Of a stretch of 64,000 nt of DNA, positions 46,241 through 54,974 are shown piece after piece. This DNA is from Pseudomonas mucoides. Lineage in GTDB: Bacteria > Pseudomonadota > Gammaproteobacteria > Pseudomonadales > Pseudomonadaceae. The stretch lies in the NCBI RefSeq assembly GCF_015461845.1, contig NZ_JACOPW010000001.1:930001-994000 (forward strand). Reading direction: 5' to 3'. The position numbers were made by a program, and so were the translations under genes. The notes under the pieces are model-generated. The model saw nothing but the letters and a program-made list of their open reading frames with translations. It was not told the origin of the DNA and did no database searches. Each line of letters opens with the position of its first letter. Within the stretch, counting starts at the first letter, position 1.

Positions 46241-47452
46241 ATGAATTCAAGCTTCTGGAAATCCGGCCATACGCCGACACTGTTTGCGGCCTTCCTCTAT
46301 TTCGACCTGAGCTTCATGGTCTGGTACCTGCTCGGCCCGTTGGCCGTGCAGATCGCCGCGGACCTGCACCTGACCACCCAACAACGCGGGCTGGTGGTGG
46401 CCACGCCGATCCTGGCCGGGGCCGTGCTGCGCTTTATCATGGGTATGCTGGCGGATCGTCTGTCGCCCAAAACCGCCGGACTGATAGGCCAGGTGATTGT
46501 CATCTGCGCGCTGTTCGGCGCCTGGAAACTCGGGATTCACAGCTATGAGCAAGCGCTGGTGCTGGGCCTGTTCCTCGGCATGGCCGGGGCGTCCTTCGCC
46601 GTCGCCCTGCCGCTGGCCTCGCAGTGGTATCCGCCACAGCATCAAGGCAAAGCCATGGGCATCGCCGGTGCCGGTAACTCGGGCACCGTGCTTGCCGCAC
46701 TGATTGCTCCGGTATTGGCCGCTGCGTTCGGCTGGAGCAACGTGTTCGGCTTCGCCCTGATCCCGCTGATCCTGACACTCATCGTTTTTGCCTGGCTGGC
46801 GAAAAACGCGCCGGAACGGCCGAAAGCCAAGTCGATGGCCGACTACTTCAAGGCCCTGGGCGATCGCGACAGCTGGTGGTTCATGTTTTTCTACAGCGTG
46901 ACCTTCGGCGGCTTCATCGGCCTGGCCAGCGCCCTGCCCGGCTATTTCAACGACCAGTACGGCCTGAGCCCGGTGACGGCCGGTTACTACACGGCGGCCT
47001 GTGTGTTCGGTGGCAGCCTGATGCGCCCATTGGGTGGTGCCCTGGCAGATCGTTTCGGCGGGATACGCACGCTGCTGGCGATGTACACGGTGGCGGCGCT
47101 CTGCATTGCAGCGGTGGGTTTCAATCTTCCGAATTCCTACGCGGCGCTGGCGCTTTTCGTCTGCACCATGCTCGGTTTGGGTGCAGGCAACGGCGCGGTG
47201 TTCCAGTTGGTGCCGCAGCGTTTTCGTCGCGAGATCGGCGTGATGACCGGTTTGATCGGCATGGCCGGTGGTATCGGTGGCTTTGCGCTGGCGGCAGGCA
47301 TGGGCGCGATCAAACAGAGCACTGGCAGTTATCAACTGGCCCTGTGGTTGTTCGCCAGCCTCGGCGTCCTGGCCTGGTTCGGTCTGCACGGGGTAAAACG
47401 TCGCTGGAGAACCACCTGGGGTTCGGCCGCTGTGACGGCGGCGCGGGTCTGA
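46241..47452 (+). CDS. nasA: Nitrate/nitrite transporter, MFS type
   Basis: A 403-residue major facilitator of the NarK/NasA type with about 12 membrane segments. FYFDLSFMVWYLLGPL-like N-terminus (AAFLYFDLSFMVWYLL), GMLADRLSPKTAG, and the nitrate signature GMAGASFAVALPLASQWYPP and GAGNSGTV are visible. It takes up nitrate for assimilation. I chose the ATG at 46241 after GAGG, which fits the usual MNSSFWKSGHTPTLF start. The kinase gene follows after seven bases. Confidence 0.93.
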   Translation: MNSSFWKSGHTPTLFAAFLYFDLSFMVWYLLGPLAVQIAADLHLTTQQRGLVVATPILAGAVLRFIMGMLADRLSPKTAGLIGQVIVICALFGAWKLGIHSYEQALVLGLFLGMAGASFAVALPLASQWYPPQHQGKAMGIAGAGNSGTVLAALIAPVLAAAFGWSNVFGFALIPLILTLIVFAWLAKNAPERPKAKSMADYFKALGDRDSWWFMFFYSVTFGGFIGLASALPGYFNDQYGLSPVTAGYYTAACVFGGSLMRPLGGALADRFGGIRTLLAMYTVAALCIAAVGFNLPNSYAALALFVCTMLGLGAGNGAVFQLVPQRFRREIGVMTGLIGMAGGIGGFALAAGMGAIKQSTGSYQLALWLFASLGVLAWFGLHGVKRRWRTTWGSAAVTAARV

Positions 47453-47459
47453 GGCCTCA

Positions 47460-49130
47460 ATGAGCCTGCAACTGAGCTTTGCCGAAGCCAGCGCCATTGG
47501 CCCGCGCGAGGAAAACCAGGACGCCCTGCGCCTCGTGACGCCCGCCCCGGCGCTGGCGGCCAGCAAAGGCTACTTATTCGCCATTGCCGACGGCGTCAGC
47601 CAATGCGCCGACGGCGGTCTCGCCGCCCGCTCGACCTTGCAGGCGCTGGCGCTGGACTATTACGCCACCCCGGAAACCTGGGGTGTCGCTCAGGCACTGG
47701 ACCGCCTGCTGCTGGCGCAAAATCGCTGGCTGCAGGCCAATGGTGGCGGGCAACCGCTGCTGACCACGGTCAGCGCATTGGTCATGCGCGGCAGGCGTTT
47801 TACCCTGGCCCATGTCGGCGATTGCCGGGTGTATCGCTGGCACGCGGATCAATTGCAGCGCGTCAGCGAGGACCATGTCTGGGACCAGCCGGGCATGCAG
47901 CATGTGCTGAAACGGGCACTGGGACTGGATCAGCATCTGGTGCTGGACTTTCTCGATGGCGAATTGCGCCTGAATGAGAGTTTCGTGCTGCTCAGCGACG
48001 GCATCTGGGCTGTGCTGGGTGACACCGCGATTGCCGCCATTCTGCGAGATCAGCCCGATCTGGAGAGCGCGGCACAGACCCTCGTCAACGCTGCGCACCT
48101 GGCCGGCAGCCAGGACAACGCAAGTGCCTTGCTGGTACGAGTCGATGCCCTGGGTGAAACGAGCATTGGTGATGCGCTGATTCACTTACAGCAATGGCCG
48201 TTGCCACCGGCGCTGAAACCCGGTCAATCCTTCGAAGGCTGGCACGTTGACGGGATACTCGGCCAGAGCCAGCAATCGCTGCTCTATCGGGTTCGCGACG
48301 GACAACAGCAACCCTGGCTATTGAAAACCTTGCCCGCCGCGCTGCACGACGATCACCTGGCCGGGCAAGCGTTGCTGTCGGAGGAATGGTTTCTCAAGCG
48401 CGTGGCAGGACGGCATTTTCCTGAAGTCCATGCCGCCAGTCAGCGTCAGCATTTGTACTACGTGATGCGCGAATATTCCGGAACGACGCTGGCAGCTCTG
48501 CACACCCGTGTCGGACCTCTGCCGTTGGCGCAATGGCAAGATCTGGCCGAGCGCCTGCTTCGCGCGGTTGGCCTCCTGCATCGACGGCAGATTCTGCACC
48601 GCGACATCAAGCCGGAAAACCTGCTGCTGGGTGACGACGGCGAATTACGCCTGCTGGATTTCGGCCTCGCGTATTGCCCAGGCTTGTCAGAGGATCAAAC
48701 CTCTGCCCTGCCTGGAACGCCCAGTTACCTTGCGCCGGAAGCCTTTCGCGGGGACATCCCGACGCCGCAACAAGACCTGTACGCGGTGGGCGTGACCCTG
48801 TATTTCCTGCTGACCGGGCATTACCCCTACGGTGAAATCGAAGCGTTCCAGCGACCACGGTTTGGTGTACCGGTCAGCGCCAGTCGCTATCGTCCGGATT
48901 TGCCGGAATGGATTGCGCAATGCCTGGAACGTGCCGTTGTGGCGGATCCGGGTCAGCGGTTTGAAACGGCGGAAGAATGGTTGCTGCTACTGGAACAGGG
49001 CGAGCGGCGCAGCTTGAGCGTGCGGCCCAGACCGTTGATGGAGCGTGAGCCGTTGAAGGTTTGGCGGACATTGGCGCTGATGTCATTGCTGCTGAATCTG
49101 GTGCTGCTGGTTCTTGTATTTCATCGCTGA
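47460..49130 (+). CDS. Fused PP2C-type phosphatase and Ser/Thr protein kinase
   Basis: A 556-residue bifunctional protein. The N-terminal PP2C domain (residues 1-235) keeps its metal residues: GPREENQDA, FAIADGVSQ, LLSDGIWAVLGD and GSQDNASALL. The kinase domain (about 255-520) has the ATP Lys in WLLKTLP, HRDIKPENLLL, LLDFGLAY and GTPSYLAPEAF. A C-terminal membrane anchor (LMSLLLNLVLLVLVFH) ends it. It is seven bases after nasA, so it should be made with the nitrate transporter; its targets are not known. It is also found in the nas cluster of P. aeruginosa. Confidence 0.92.
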   Translation: MSLQLSFAEASAIGPREENQDALRLVTPAPALAASKGYLFAIADGVSQCADGGLAARSTLQALALDYYATPETWGVAQALDRLLLAQNRWLQANGGGQPLLTTVSALVMRGRRFTLAHVGDCRVYRWHADQLQRVSEDHVWDQPGMQHVLKRALGLDQHLVLDFLDGELRLNESFVLLSDGIWAVLGDTAIAAILRDQPDLESAAQTLVNAAHLAGSQDNASALLVRVDALGETSIGDALIHLQQWPLPPALKPGQSFEGWHVDGILGQSQQSLLYRVRDGQQQPWLLKTLPAALHDDHLAGQALLSEEWFLKRVAGRHFPEVHAASQRQHLYYVMREYSGTTLAALHTRVGPLPLAQWQDLAERLLRAVGLLHRRQILHRDIKPENLLLGDDGELRLLDFGLAYCPGLSEDQTSALPGTPSYLAPEAFRGDIPTPQQDLYAVGVTLYFLLTGHYPYGEIEAFQRPRFGVPVSASRYRPDLPEWIAQCLERAVVADPGQRFETAEEWLLLLEQGERRSLSVRPRPLMEREPLKVWRTLALMSLLLNLVLLVLVFHR

Positions 49131-49140
49131 TTCAAATCCC

Positions 49141-49171
49141 CTGTAGCCGCTGGCGAAGTCTGCTGCTACAG
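49141..49171. repeat. Short inverted repeat CTGTAGC/GCTACAG
   Basis: Seven-base arms around 17 bases after the kinase gene. Probably a degenerate copy of the TGTAGC repeat family; it lacks a U-run. Confidence 0.5.
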
Positions 49172-49275
49172 AATCCGCGCCAAATGCGGGCATCGCGCAT
49201 TGATTCGGTGCGAAAAAACCTATTTCACATTCCAAGTCTTCGACCAAACCCAGTAAATCCGGCCACCTGAAGCAC

Positions 49276-49292
49276 TTGGCACAACCACTGCA
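49276..49292 (+). promoter_or_regulatory. Sigma-54 promoter of nirBD
   Basis: TTGGCACAACCACTGCA matches the -24/-12 consensus (TGGCAC, then TGCA, ten bases between GG and GC). Predicted start is near 49303. An NtrC-like half site GGTGCG lies upstream near 49207, but I cannot assign a full site. Confidence 0.78.
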
Positions 49293-49322
49293 TTACCCTT
49301 TCCACCACACATAAAGCCCAGC

Positions 49323-49408
49323 CTTCAACGATGAAGACTGCGCTTCCCGAGAGAACGGGACCAGGACAAAGGCGTCCTCGCTAGGCAACTAGCGGGACGC
49401 CTTTTTTT
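49323..49408 (+). promoter_or_regulatory. ANTAR-type antitermination leader of nirBD
   Basis: Three successive hexaloop hairpins: CTTC-AACGAT-GAAG (49323-49336), TCCCG-AGAGAA-CGGGA (49345-49360) and GGAC-AAAGGC-GTCC (49364-49377). All loops have A1 and G4. The last shares its 3' arm with the terminator GGCGTCC-T-CGCTAG/CTAGCG-GGACGCC (49371-49401), which ends in TTTTTTT. This is the strongest of the three leaders. Confidence 0.9.
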
Positions 49409-49479
49409 GTTTGCGCAAAATTTGTCGAGCCAGACCTGAAGCCCTGATGAGGCGGGTCACCGCTCCCCCGGAGAACCTG

Positions 49480-51933
49480 ATGAAAAAATTAAAACTGGTG
49501 ATGATCGGCAACGGCATGGCCGGGGTTCGCACCCTGGAAGAACTGCTCAAGTTGAGCAACGAGCTGTACGACATCACGGTCTTCGGCGCCGAACCCCACA
49601 CCAACTACAACCGCATCCTGTTGTCGCCGGTACTGGCCGGCGAACAAACGTTCGAAGAGATCGTGCTCAACGACCTCGACTGGTACCTGGATAACAACAT
49701 CAAGCTGCTGCTCAACCGCAAAGTGGTGGAGATCGATCGGGTCAAACGCCGGGTCATCGCCGAAGACGGCACCGAGGCCGAATACGATCGCCTGTTGATC
49801 GCCACCGGCTCGACCCCGTTCATCCTGCCGATCCCGGGCAACACCTTGCAGGGCGTGATCGGTTACCGTGACATCGCCGACACCCAGGCCATGATCAACA
49901 CCGCCAAGACCCACAAGCACGCCGTGGTCATCGGCGGCGGATTGCTCGGTCTGGAAGCCGCAAATGGCTTGATGCTGCGCGGCATGCACGTGACCGTGGT
50001 GCACCTCGGTGAATGGTTGTTGGAACGACAACTCGACAAGACCAGCGGCCAGTTGCTGCAAACCGCCCTTGAAGCGCGTGGCCTGCACTTTCGCCTCTGC
50101 GAACAAACCCAGGCCCTGCACGATGCCGGCAATGGCCGGGTCGGCTCGGTTGAATTCAAGAACGGCGACATAATTCCCGCCGACCTGGTGGTCATGGCCG
50201 CCGGCATCCGCCCCAACACCGAACTCGCGGAAAAATCCGGCATTCCCTGCAATCGCGGGATTCTGGTCAACGACACGATGCAAACCTACGACCCACGGGT
50301 CTACGCCATCGGCGAGTGCGCCAGCCATCGCGGCATCGCCTACGGCCTGGTTGCACCGCTGTTCGAGCAAGCCAAGGTTTGCGCCAATCACCTCGCCCAA
50401 TTGGGTTTCGCCCGTTATCAAGGTTCGGTGACGTCGACCAAACTGAAAGTCACCGGCATTGACCTGTTCTCCGCCGGCGACTTCATGGGTGGCGAAGGCA
50501 CCGAAACCATCACCCTCTCCGACCCGATCGGTGGCGTCTACAAAAAACTGGTGATCAAGGATGACGTGCTGGTCGGTGCCTGTCTGTACGGCGATACGGC
50601 AGATGGCGGTTGGTATTTCCGGCAGATTCGTGAGAATCACGCCATTGGCGAGATCCGCGATCACCTCATGTTTGGTGAAAACGCATTAGGCGACGTAGGA
50701 CATCAGGGCCAGGACAAGGCCATGAGCATGGCCGACACCGCCGAAGTCTGCGGCTGCAACGGCGTGTGCAAAGGCACCATCGTCAAGGCGATTCAGGAAC
50801 ACGGGCTGTTCAGTGTCGACGAGGTAAAAAAACACACCAAGGCTGCCAGCTCTTGCGGTTCCTGCGCTGGCCTCGTCGAACAGATCCTGATCAACACCGT
50901 GGGCGGCGCGGCAGACGTGAAGCCGAAAAGCGAAAAAGCCATCTGCGGTTGCAGCGACCTCAACCACGGGCAAATCCGCCAGGCCATTCGCGAACAACAT
51001 CTGCTCACCATCGCCGGCACCCAGAGCTACCTGAACTGGCGCACCCCGAACGGCTGTGCCACCTGCCGCCCGGCGCTGAACTACTACCTGATTTCCACCT
51101 GGCCGGGCGAAGCCAAGGATGATCCGCAATCGCGCCTGATCAACGAACGCGCCCACGCCAACATCCAGAAAGACGGCACCTACTCGGTGGTTCCACGGAT
51201 GTGGGGAGGCGTGACCAACCCTTCGGAATTGCGCCGCATCGCCGACGTCGCCGACAAGTACAACGTGCCGATGGTCAAGGTCACCGGCGGTCAGCGCATC
51301 GACTTGCTGGGGATCAAGAAACAGGACCTGCCGGGCGTCTGGAAAGACCTCGACATGCCGTCCGGCCACGCCTACGGCAAATCCATCCGCACCGTGAAGA
51401 CCTGCGTCGGCAGTGAGTTCTGCCGTTTCGGCACGCAAAATTCCACGCAGCTGGGCATCGAACTGGAGCATGACCTGTTCAACATGTGGTCGCCGCACAA
51501 AGTCAAACTGGCCGTCTCCGGTTGCCCGCGCAACTGTTCGGAAGCAGGCATCAAGGACGTCGGCATCATCGGCGTGGATTCCGGCTGGGAGATGTACATC
51601 GGCGGCAACGGTGGGATCAAAACCGAAGTCGCCGAGTTTTTCGTCAAATTGAAAACCGCTGAAGAGGTGCGCGAATACAACGGCGCGTTTTTGCAGCTCT
51701 ATCGCGAAGAAGCCTTCTACCTCGAACGCACCGTGCATTACCTGCAACGGGTCGGCATGGACCACATCAAGAAAGCCGTGCTGGAAGACCCGGAACGGCG
51801 CAAGGCGCTCAATGACCGGCTGCAATTCTCGCTGTCGTTCGAACAGGATCCGTGGAAAGAACGCCTGACGCAGCCATTGCTGAAAAAAGAATTCGACGTC
51901 ATTCCCGTGAAGAACCTGGAGGTGCTGGCATGA
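49480..51933 (+). CDS. nirB: Assimilatory nitrite reductase, large subunit
   Basis: An 817-residue enzyme reducing nitrite to ammonium with NAD(P)H. The FAD and NAD domains (VMIGNGMAGVRTLEEL; VVIGGGLLGLEAANGL) come first, then two BFD-type [2Fe-2S]-like modules (CGCNGVCKG ... CGSCAG; CGCSDLNHG ... CATCRPAL), and the siroheme/[4Fe-4S] domain with Cys642, Cys648, Cys682 and Cys686 (TCVGSEFC and CPRNC). I chose ATG at 49480 behind GGAG, after the leader terminator. It overlaps nirD by four bases. Confidence 0.96.
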   Translation: MKKLKLVMIGNGMAGVRTLEELLKLSNELYDITVFGAEPHTNYNRILLSPVLAGEQTFEEIVLNDLDWYLDNNIKLLLNRKVVEIDRVKRRVIAEDGTEAEYDRLLIATGSTPFILPIPGNTLQGVIGYRDIADTQAMINTAKTHKHAVVIGGGLLGLEAANGLMLRGMHVTVVHLGEWLLERQLDKTSGQLLQTALEARGLHFRLCEQTQALHDAGNGRVGSVEFKNGDIIPADLVVMAAGIRPNTELAEKSGIPCNRGILVNDTMQTYDPRVYAIGECASHRGIAYGLVAPLFEQAKVCANHLAQLGFARYQGSVTSTKLKVTGIDLFSAGDFMGGEGTETITLSDPIGGVYKKLVIKDDVLVGACLYGDTADGGWYFRQIRENHAIGEIRDHLMFGENALGDVGHQGQDKAMSMADTAEVCGCNGVCKGTIVKAIQEHGLFSVDEVKKHTKAASSCGSCAGLVEQILINTVGGAADVKPKSEKAICGCSDLNHGQIRQAIREQHLLTIAGTQSYLNWRTPNGCATCRPALNYYLISTWPGEAKDDPQSRLINERAHANIQKDGTYSVVPRMWGGVTNPSELRRIADVADKYNVPMVKVTGGQRIDLLGIKKQDLPGVWKDLDMPSGHAYGKSIRTVKTCVGSEFCRFGTQNSTQLGIELEHDLFNMWSPHKVKLAVSGCPRNCSEAGIKDVGIIGVDSGWEMYIGGNGGIKTEVAEFFVKLKTAEEVREYNGAFLQLYREEAFYLERTVHYLQRVGMDHIKKAVLEDPERRKALNDRLQFSLSFEQDPWKERLTQPLLKKEFDVIPVKNLEVLA

Positions 51934-52247
51934 ACTGGCTGGATATCTGCGCACTGGAAGAAATCAACGCCCTGGGCTCGCGGATCATTGCCGGCCCCAA
52001 AGGTGACATCGCGATTTTTCGCACCAGCGATGATGAAGTGTTCGCCCTCGATGACCGTTGCCCACACAAGGGCGGACCGTTGTCCCAAGGTTTGATCTAC
52101 GGCAAGCGAGTGGCCTGTCCGCTGCACAACTGGCAAATCGACCTGGAAAGCGGCGAAGCCCAGGCCCCGGACATCGGCTGCGCCCATCACCACCCGGCGC
52201 GGGTCGAAAATGGCCGAGTGATGCTGGCCCTGCGGGACGCAGGCTGA
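51930..52247 (+). CDS. nirD: Assimilatory nitrite reductase, small subunit
   Basis: A 105-residue Rieske-like subunit. DDRCPHKGGPLSQG and ACPLHNWQIDL place Cys and His as in Rieske ferredoxins, so unlike many NirD proteins it keeps cluster ligands. The start ATG overlaps the nirB stop (ATGA), and its own stop overlaps the next start (TGATG), so the three genes are translationally coupled. Confidence 0.94.
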   Translation: MNWLDICALEEINALGSRIIAGPKGDIAIFRTSDDEVFALDDRCPHKGGPLSQGLIYGKRVACPLHNWQIDLESGEAQAPDIGCAHHHPARVENGRVMLALRDAG

Positions 52248-54964
52248 TGGACCGCCAGATCACCGCGTCCACCTGCTGTTATTGCGGGGTCGGCTGCGGC
52301 GTGCTGATCGAACATGACGGCGAGCGCATCCTCGGCGTCAGCGGCGATCCGGCGCACCCGGCAAACTTCGGCAAATTGTGCAGCAAGGGATCAACCCTGC
52401 ATCTGACCGGCGACTTGACGGCACGGGCGCTGTACCCGGAACTGCGCCTGGGCAAAGGCCTGGCGCGCAGCCGCACCGACTGGGACACCGCCCTTGATCA
52501 CGCCGCCAGCGTTTTCGCCAAAACCATTGCCGAACATGGCCCGGACAGCGTGGCGTTCTACATCTCCGGGCAGTTGCTGACGGAGGACTACTACGCCTTC
52601 AACAAACTGGCGCGGGCGCTGGTGGGCACCAATAACATCGACAGTAATTCGCGGCTGTGCATGTCGTCGGCGGTGGTCGGCTACAAGCGCAGCCTGGGCG
52701 CCGATGCACCACCGTGCAGCTATGAAGACCTGGAATTGAGCGACTGCGTGATGATCGTCGGCAGCAACATGGCCTACGCCCACCCGGTACTTTTTCGCCG
52801 CCTCGAAGAAGCCAAATCCCGCCGACCACAGATGAAAGTCATCGTCATCGACCCGCGTCGTACTGACACCTGCGATTTGGCTGACCTGCACCTGGCGATT
52901 CTTCCGGGGACCGATGTCGCCTTGTTCCATGGGATTTTGCACCTGCTGCTGTGGGAAGACTGGATCGACCGCGACTACATCAAGGCCCACACCGACGGCT
53001 TGCCCGAGCTGAAGACTCTGGTGCGCGACTACACCCCGCAGATGGTGTCGCAACTGTGCGGAATCAGCGTTGAGCAACTGCAGCAATGCGCCGAATGGGT
53101 CGGTACTTCACCGAGTTTCCTGTCGTTGTGGTGCATGGGGCTGAACCAGTCCACCGCCGGCAGTGCAAAGAACAGCGCACTGATCAATTTGCACCTGGCG
53201 ACCGGACAAATCGGCCGTCCTGGTGCAGGACCTTTCTCTTTGACCGGTCAGCCGAACGCCATGGGCGGCCGGGAAACCGGCAGTCTGTCGAACCTGTTGC
53301 CGGGCCATCGCGATGCCGCCAATGCCGAGCACCGCGCTGACGTGGCGGCTTATTGGGGTGTCGATCAACTGCCGGAAAACCCGGGGCTGACGGCCATTGA
53401 GTTGTTTGAGCAGGTGGGCAGCGGAAAGATCAAAGCCTTGTGGATCGCCTGCACCAACCCCGCTCAGTCGCTTCCCGATCAGACGGCCGTGCGCGCGGCA
53501 CTGCAAGCCTGCCCGTTCGTGGTGTTGCAGGAGGCCTTTCGCACCACTGAAACCGTGAGGTTTGCCGACCTGTTGTTGCCCGCCGCCAGTTGGGGCGAGA
53601 AGGACGGTACGGTAACCAACTCCGAGCGGCGCATTTCCCACGTCCGTCAGGCAATCGTCGCACCGGGTGAAGCACGTCCGGACTGGGCGATCACCGTGGA
53701 TTTCGCACAGCGTCTGGAAAAACGTCTACGCCCGGAAGCCACCAGCCTGTTCGCCTTTGAAACCCCGGCGCAGGTGTTCGACGAATACAAACAACTGACC
53801 CGTGGTCGGGATCTGGATTTGTCCGGGATCAGCCACGCATTGATCGACAAGCTCGGCCCGCAACAATGGCCCTTTCCTGCGGGCGCCAGCGCAGGCACTG
53901 CACGTCTCTATCTCGACGGTGTTTTCCCGACTGTCAGCGGCCGCGCGCAGTTCGTGGCTGATCCATATCGCGCCGCCAAGGAACAGCGCGATGCACGTTT
54001 CCCGCTGACGCTGATCACCGGTCGCCTGCGCGATCAATGGCACGGCATGAGCCGCACCGGCACTTCGGCGCAGCTGTTCGGTCATGTCAGCGAAGCCGTG
54101 TTGGGCCTGCACCCGGATGAACTGCGCCGGCATCGCCTGCAATCCGGGGATTTGATCAGCCTGAAAAGCCGCCGCGGCGCGGTGATCGTGCCGGTCGCCA
54201 GTGACGACAGCGTGCGCCCGGGCCAAGCCTTTTTGCCGATGCATTTTGGTGACCGTTTCTTCAAGGGGGGGGTGAACAGCCTCACCCTGCCCGCCTTCGA
54301 CCCGTTGTCGAAACAACCTGAGCTCAAGCACAGTGGCGTGCGCCTCGAGCCAGTGCAGTTGCCCTGGCACCTTTTCGCGCTGGTAGAGGGTGATGTCCAA
54401 CAGCATTTTGAGACGCTACGACCCCTTTGCGAGGCGTTTTCCTACGTCAGTCTCAGCCTGGCAGGCCGTGAGCGCCCTGCACTGCTGATACGCGCTGCCA
54501 ACGCCACCGCGCCAGACCCACAACTGCTGCGCGATATCGATCAAGGCCTGGGGCTCAACGACGGTCCGGTGCTGGCCTACGACGATCCACGGCGTTCCAT
54601 CGGTAAACGCGTGCGGATCGAGAACGGACGGATCACCGCGATCCGCTTGGCGGGTGAAACCCTTGCCCGGCACTGGTTGCAAAACCTCTGGCTCGAAGGT
54701 CGCGCCGATGAACAACTGCGACGCTGGCTGCTCGCCCCACTGAGTGCACCGCCGGGCCAGGTCGACGCCGAAGCCATCGGCAACAAAACCCTGTGCAACT
54801 GCAAAAACGTCAGCCAAAACGCGGTCTGCGCCGGCATCCGCCGCGGCCTGGACTTGCAGGGTTTGAAACAGGAATTGGGTTGCGGCACGCAATGCGGCTC
54901 CTGCGTCCCGGAAATCAAGCGTTTGCTGGCCGCCACCGCGCAGCCGGTCGCCATCATCTCGTGA
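52247..54964 (+). CDS. nasC: Assimilatory nitrate reductase, molybdopterin catalytic subunit
   Basis: A 905-residue NasA/NasC-type molybdoenzyme reducing nitrate to nitrite in the cytoplasm. The N-terminal [4Fe-4S] motif is Cys10-x2-Cys13-x3-Cys17-x27-Cys45. Mo-bisMGD segments follow (SNSRLCMSSAVVGYKRSLG; VIDPRRTDTCDLADLHL; TGQIGRPGAGPFSLTGQPNA). The C-terminus has a BFD-like [2Fe-2S] module with Cys850, Cys852, Cys883 and Cys886. Gene names differ among species (nasA, nasB, nasC), so the symbol is by convention only. No Tat signal. It overlaps nirD by one base. Confidence 0.94.
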   Translation: MDRQITASTCCYCGVGCGVLIEHDGERILGVSGDPAHPANFGKLCSKGSTLHLTGDLTARALYPELRLGKGLARSRTDWDTALDHAASVFAKTIAEHGPDSVAFYISGQLLTEDYYAFNKLARALVGTNNIDSNSRLCMSSAVVGYKRSLGADAPPCSYEDLELSDCVMIVGSNMAYAHPVLFRRLEEAKSRRPQMKVIVIDPRRTDTCDLADLHLAILPGTDVALFHGILHLLLWEDWIDRDYIKAHTDGLPELKTLVRDYTPQMVSQLCGISVEQLQQCAEWVGTSPSFLSLWCMGLNQSTAGSAKNSALINLHLATGQIGRPGAGPFSLTGQPNAMGGRETGSLSNLLPGHRDAANAEHRADVAAYWGVDQLPENPGLTAIELFEQVGSGKIKALWIACTNPAQSLPDQTAVRAALQACPFVVLQEAFRTTETVRFADLLLPAASWGEKDGTVTNSERRISHVRQAIVAPGEARPDWAITVDFAQRLEKRLRPEATSLFAFETPAQVFDEYKQLTRGRDLDLSGISHALIDKLGPQQWPFPAGASAGTARLYLDGVFPTVSGRAQFVADPYRAAKEQRDARFPLTLITGRLRDQWHGMSRTGTSAQLFGHVSEAVLGLHPDELRRHRLQSGDLISLKSRRGAVIVPVASDDSVRPGQAFLPMHFGDRFFKGGVNSLTLPAFDPLSKQPELKHSGVRLEPVQLPWHLFALVEGDVQQHFETLRPLCEAFSYVSLSLAGRERPALLIRAANATAPDPQLLRDIDQGLGLNDGPVLAYDDPRRSIGKRVRIENGRITAIRLAGETLARHWLQNLWLEGRADEQLRRWLLAPLSAPPGQVDAEAIGNKTLCNCKNVSQNAVCAGIRRGLDLQGLKQELGCGTQCGSCVPEIKRLLAATAQPVAIIS

Positions 54965-54974
54965 GGAAAACACA

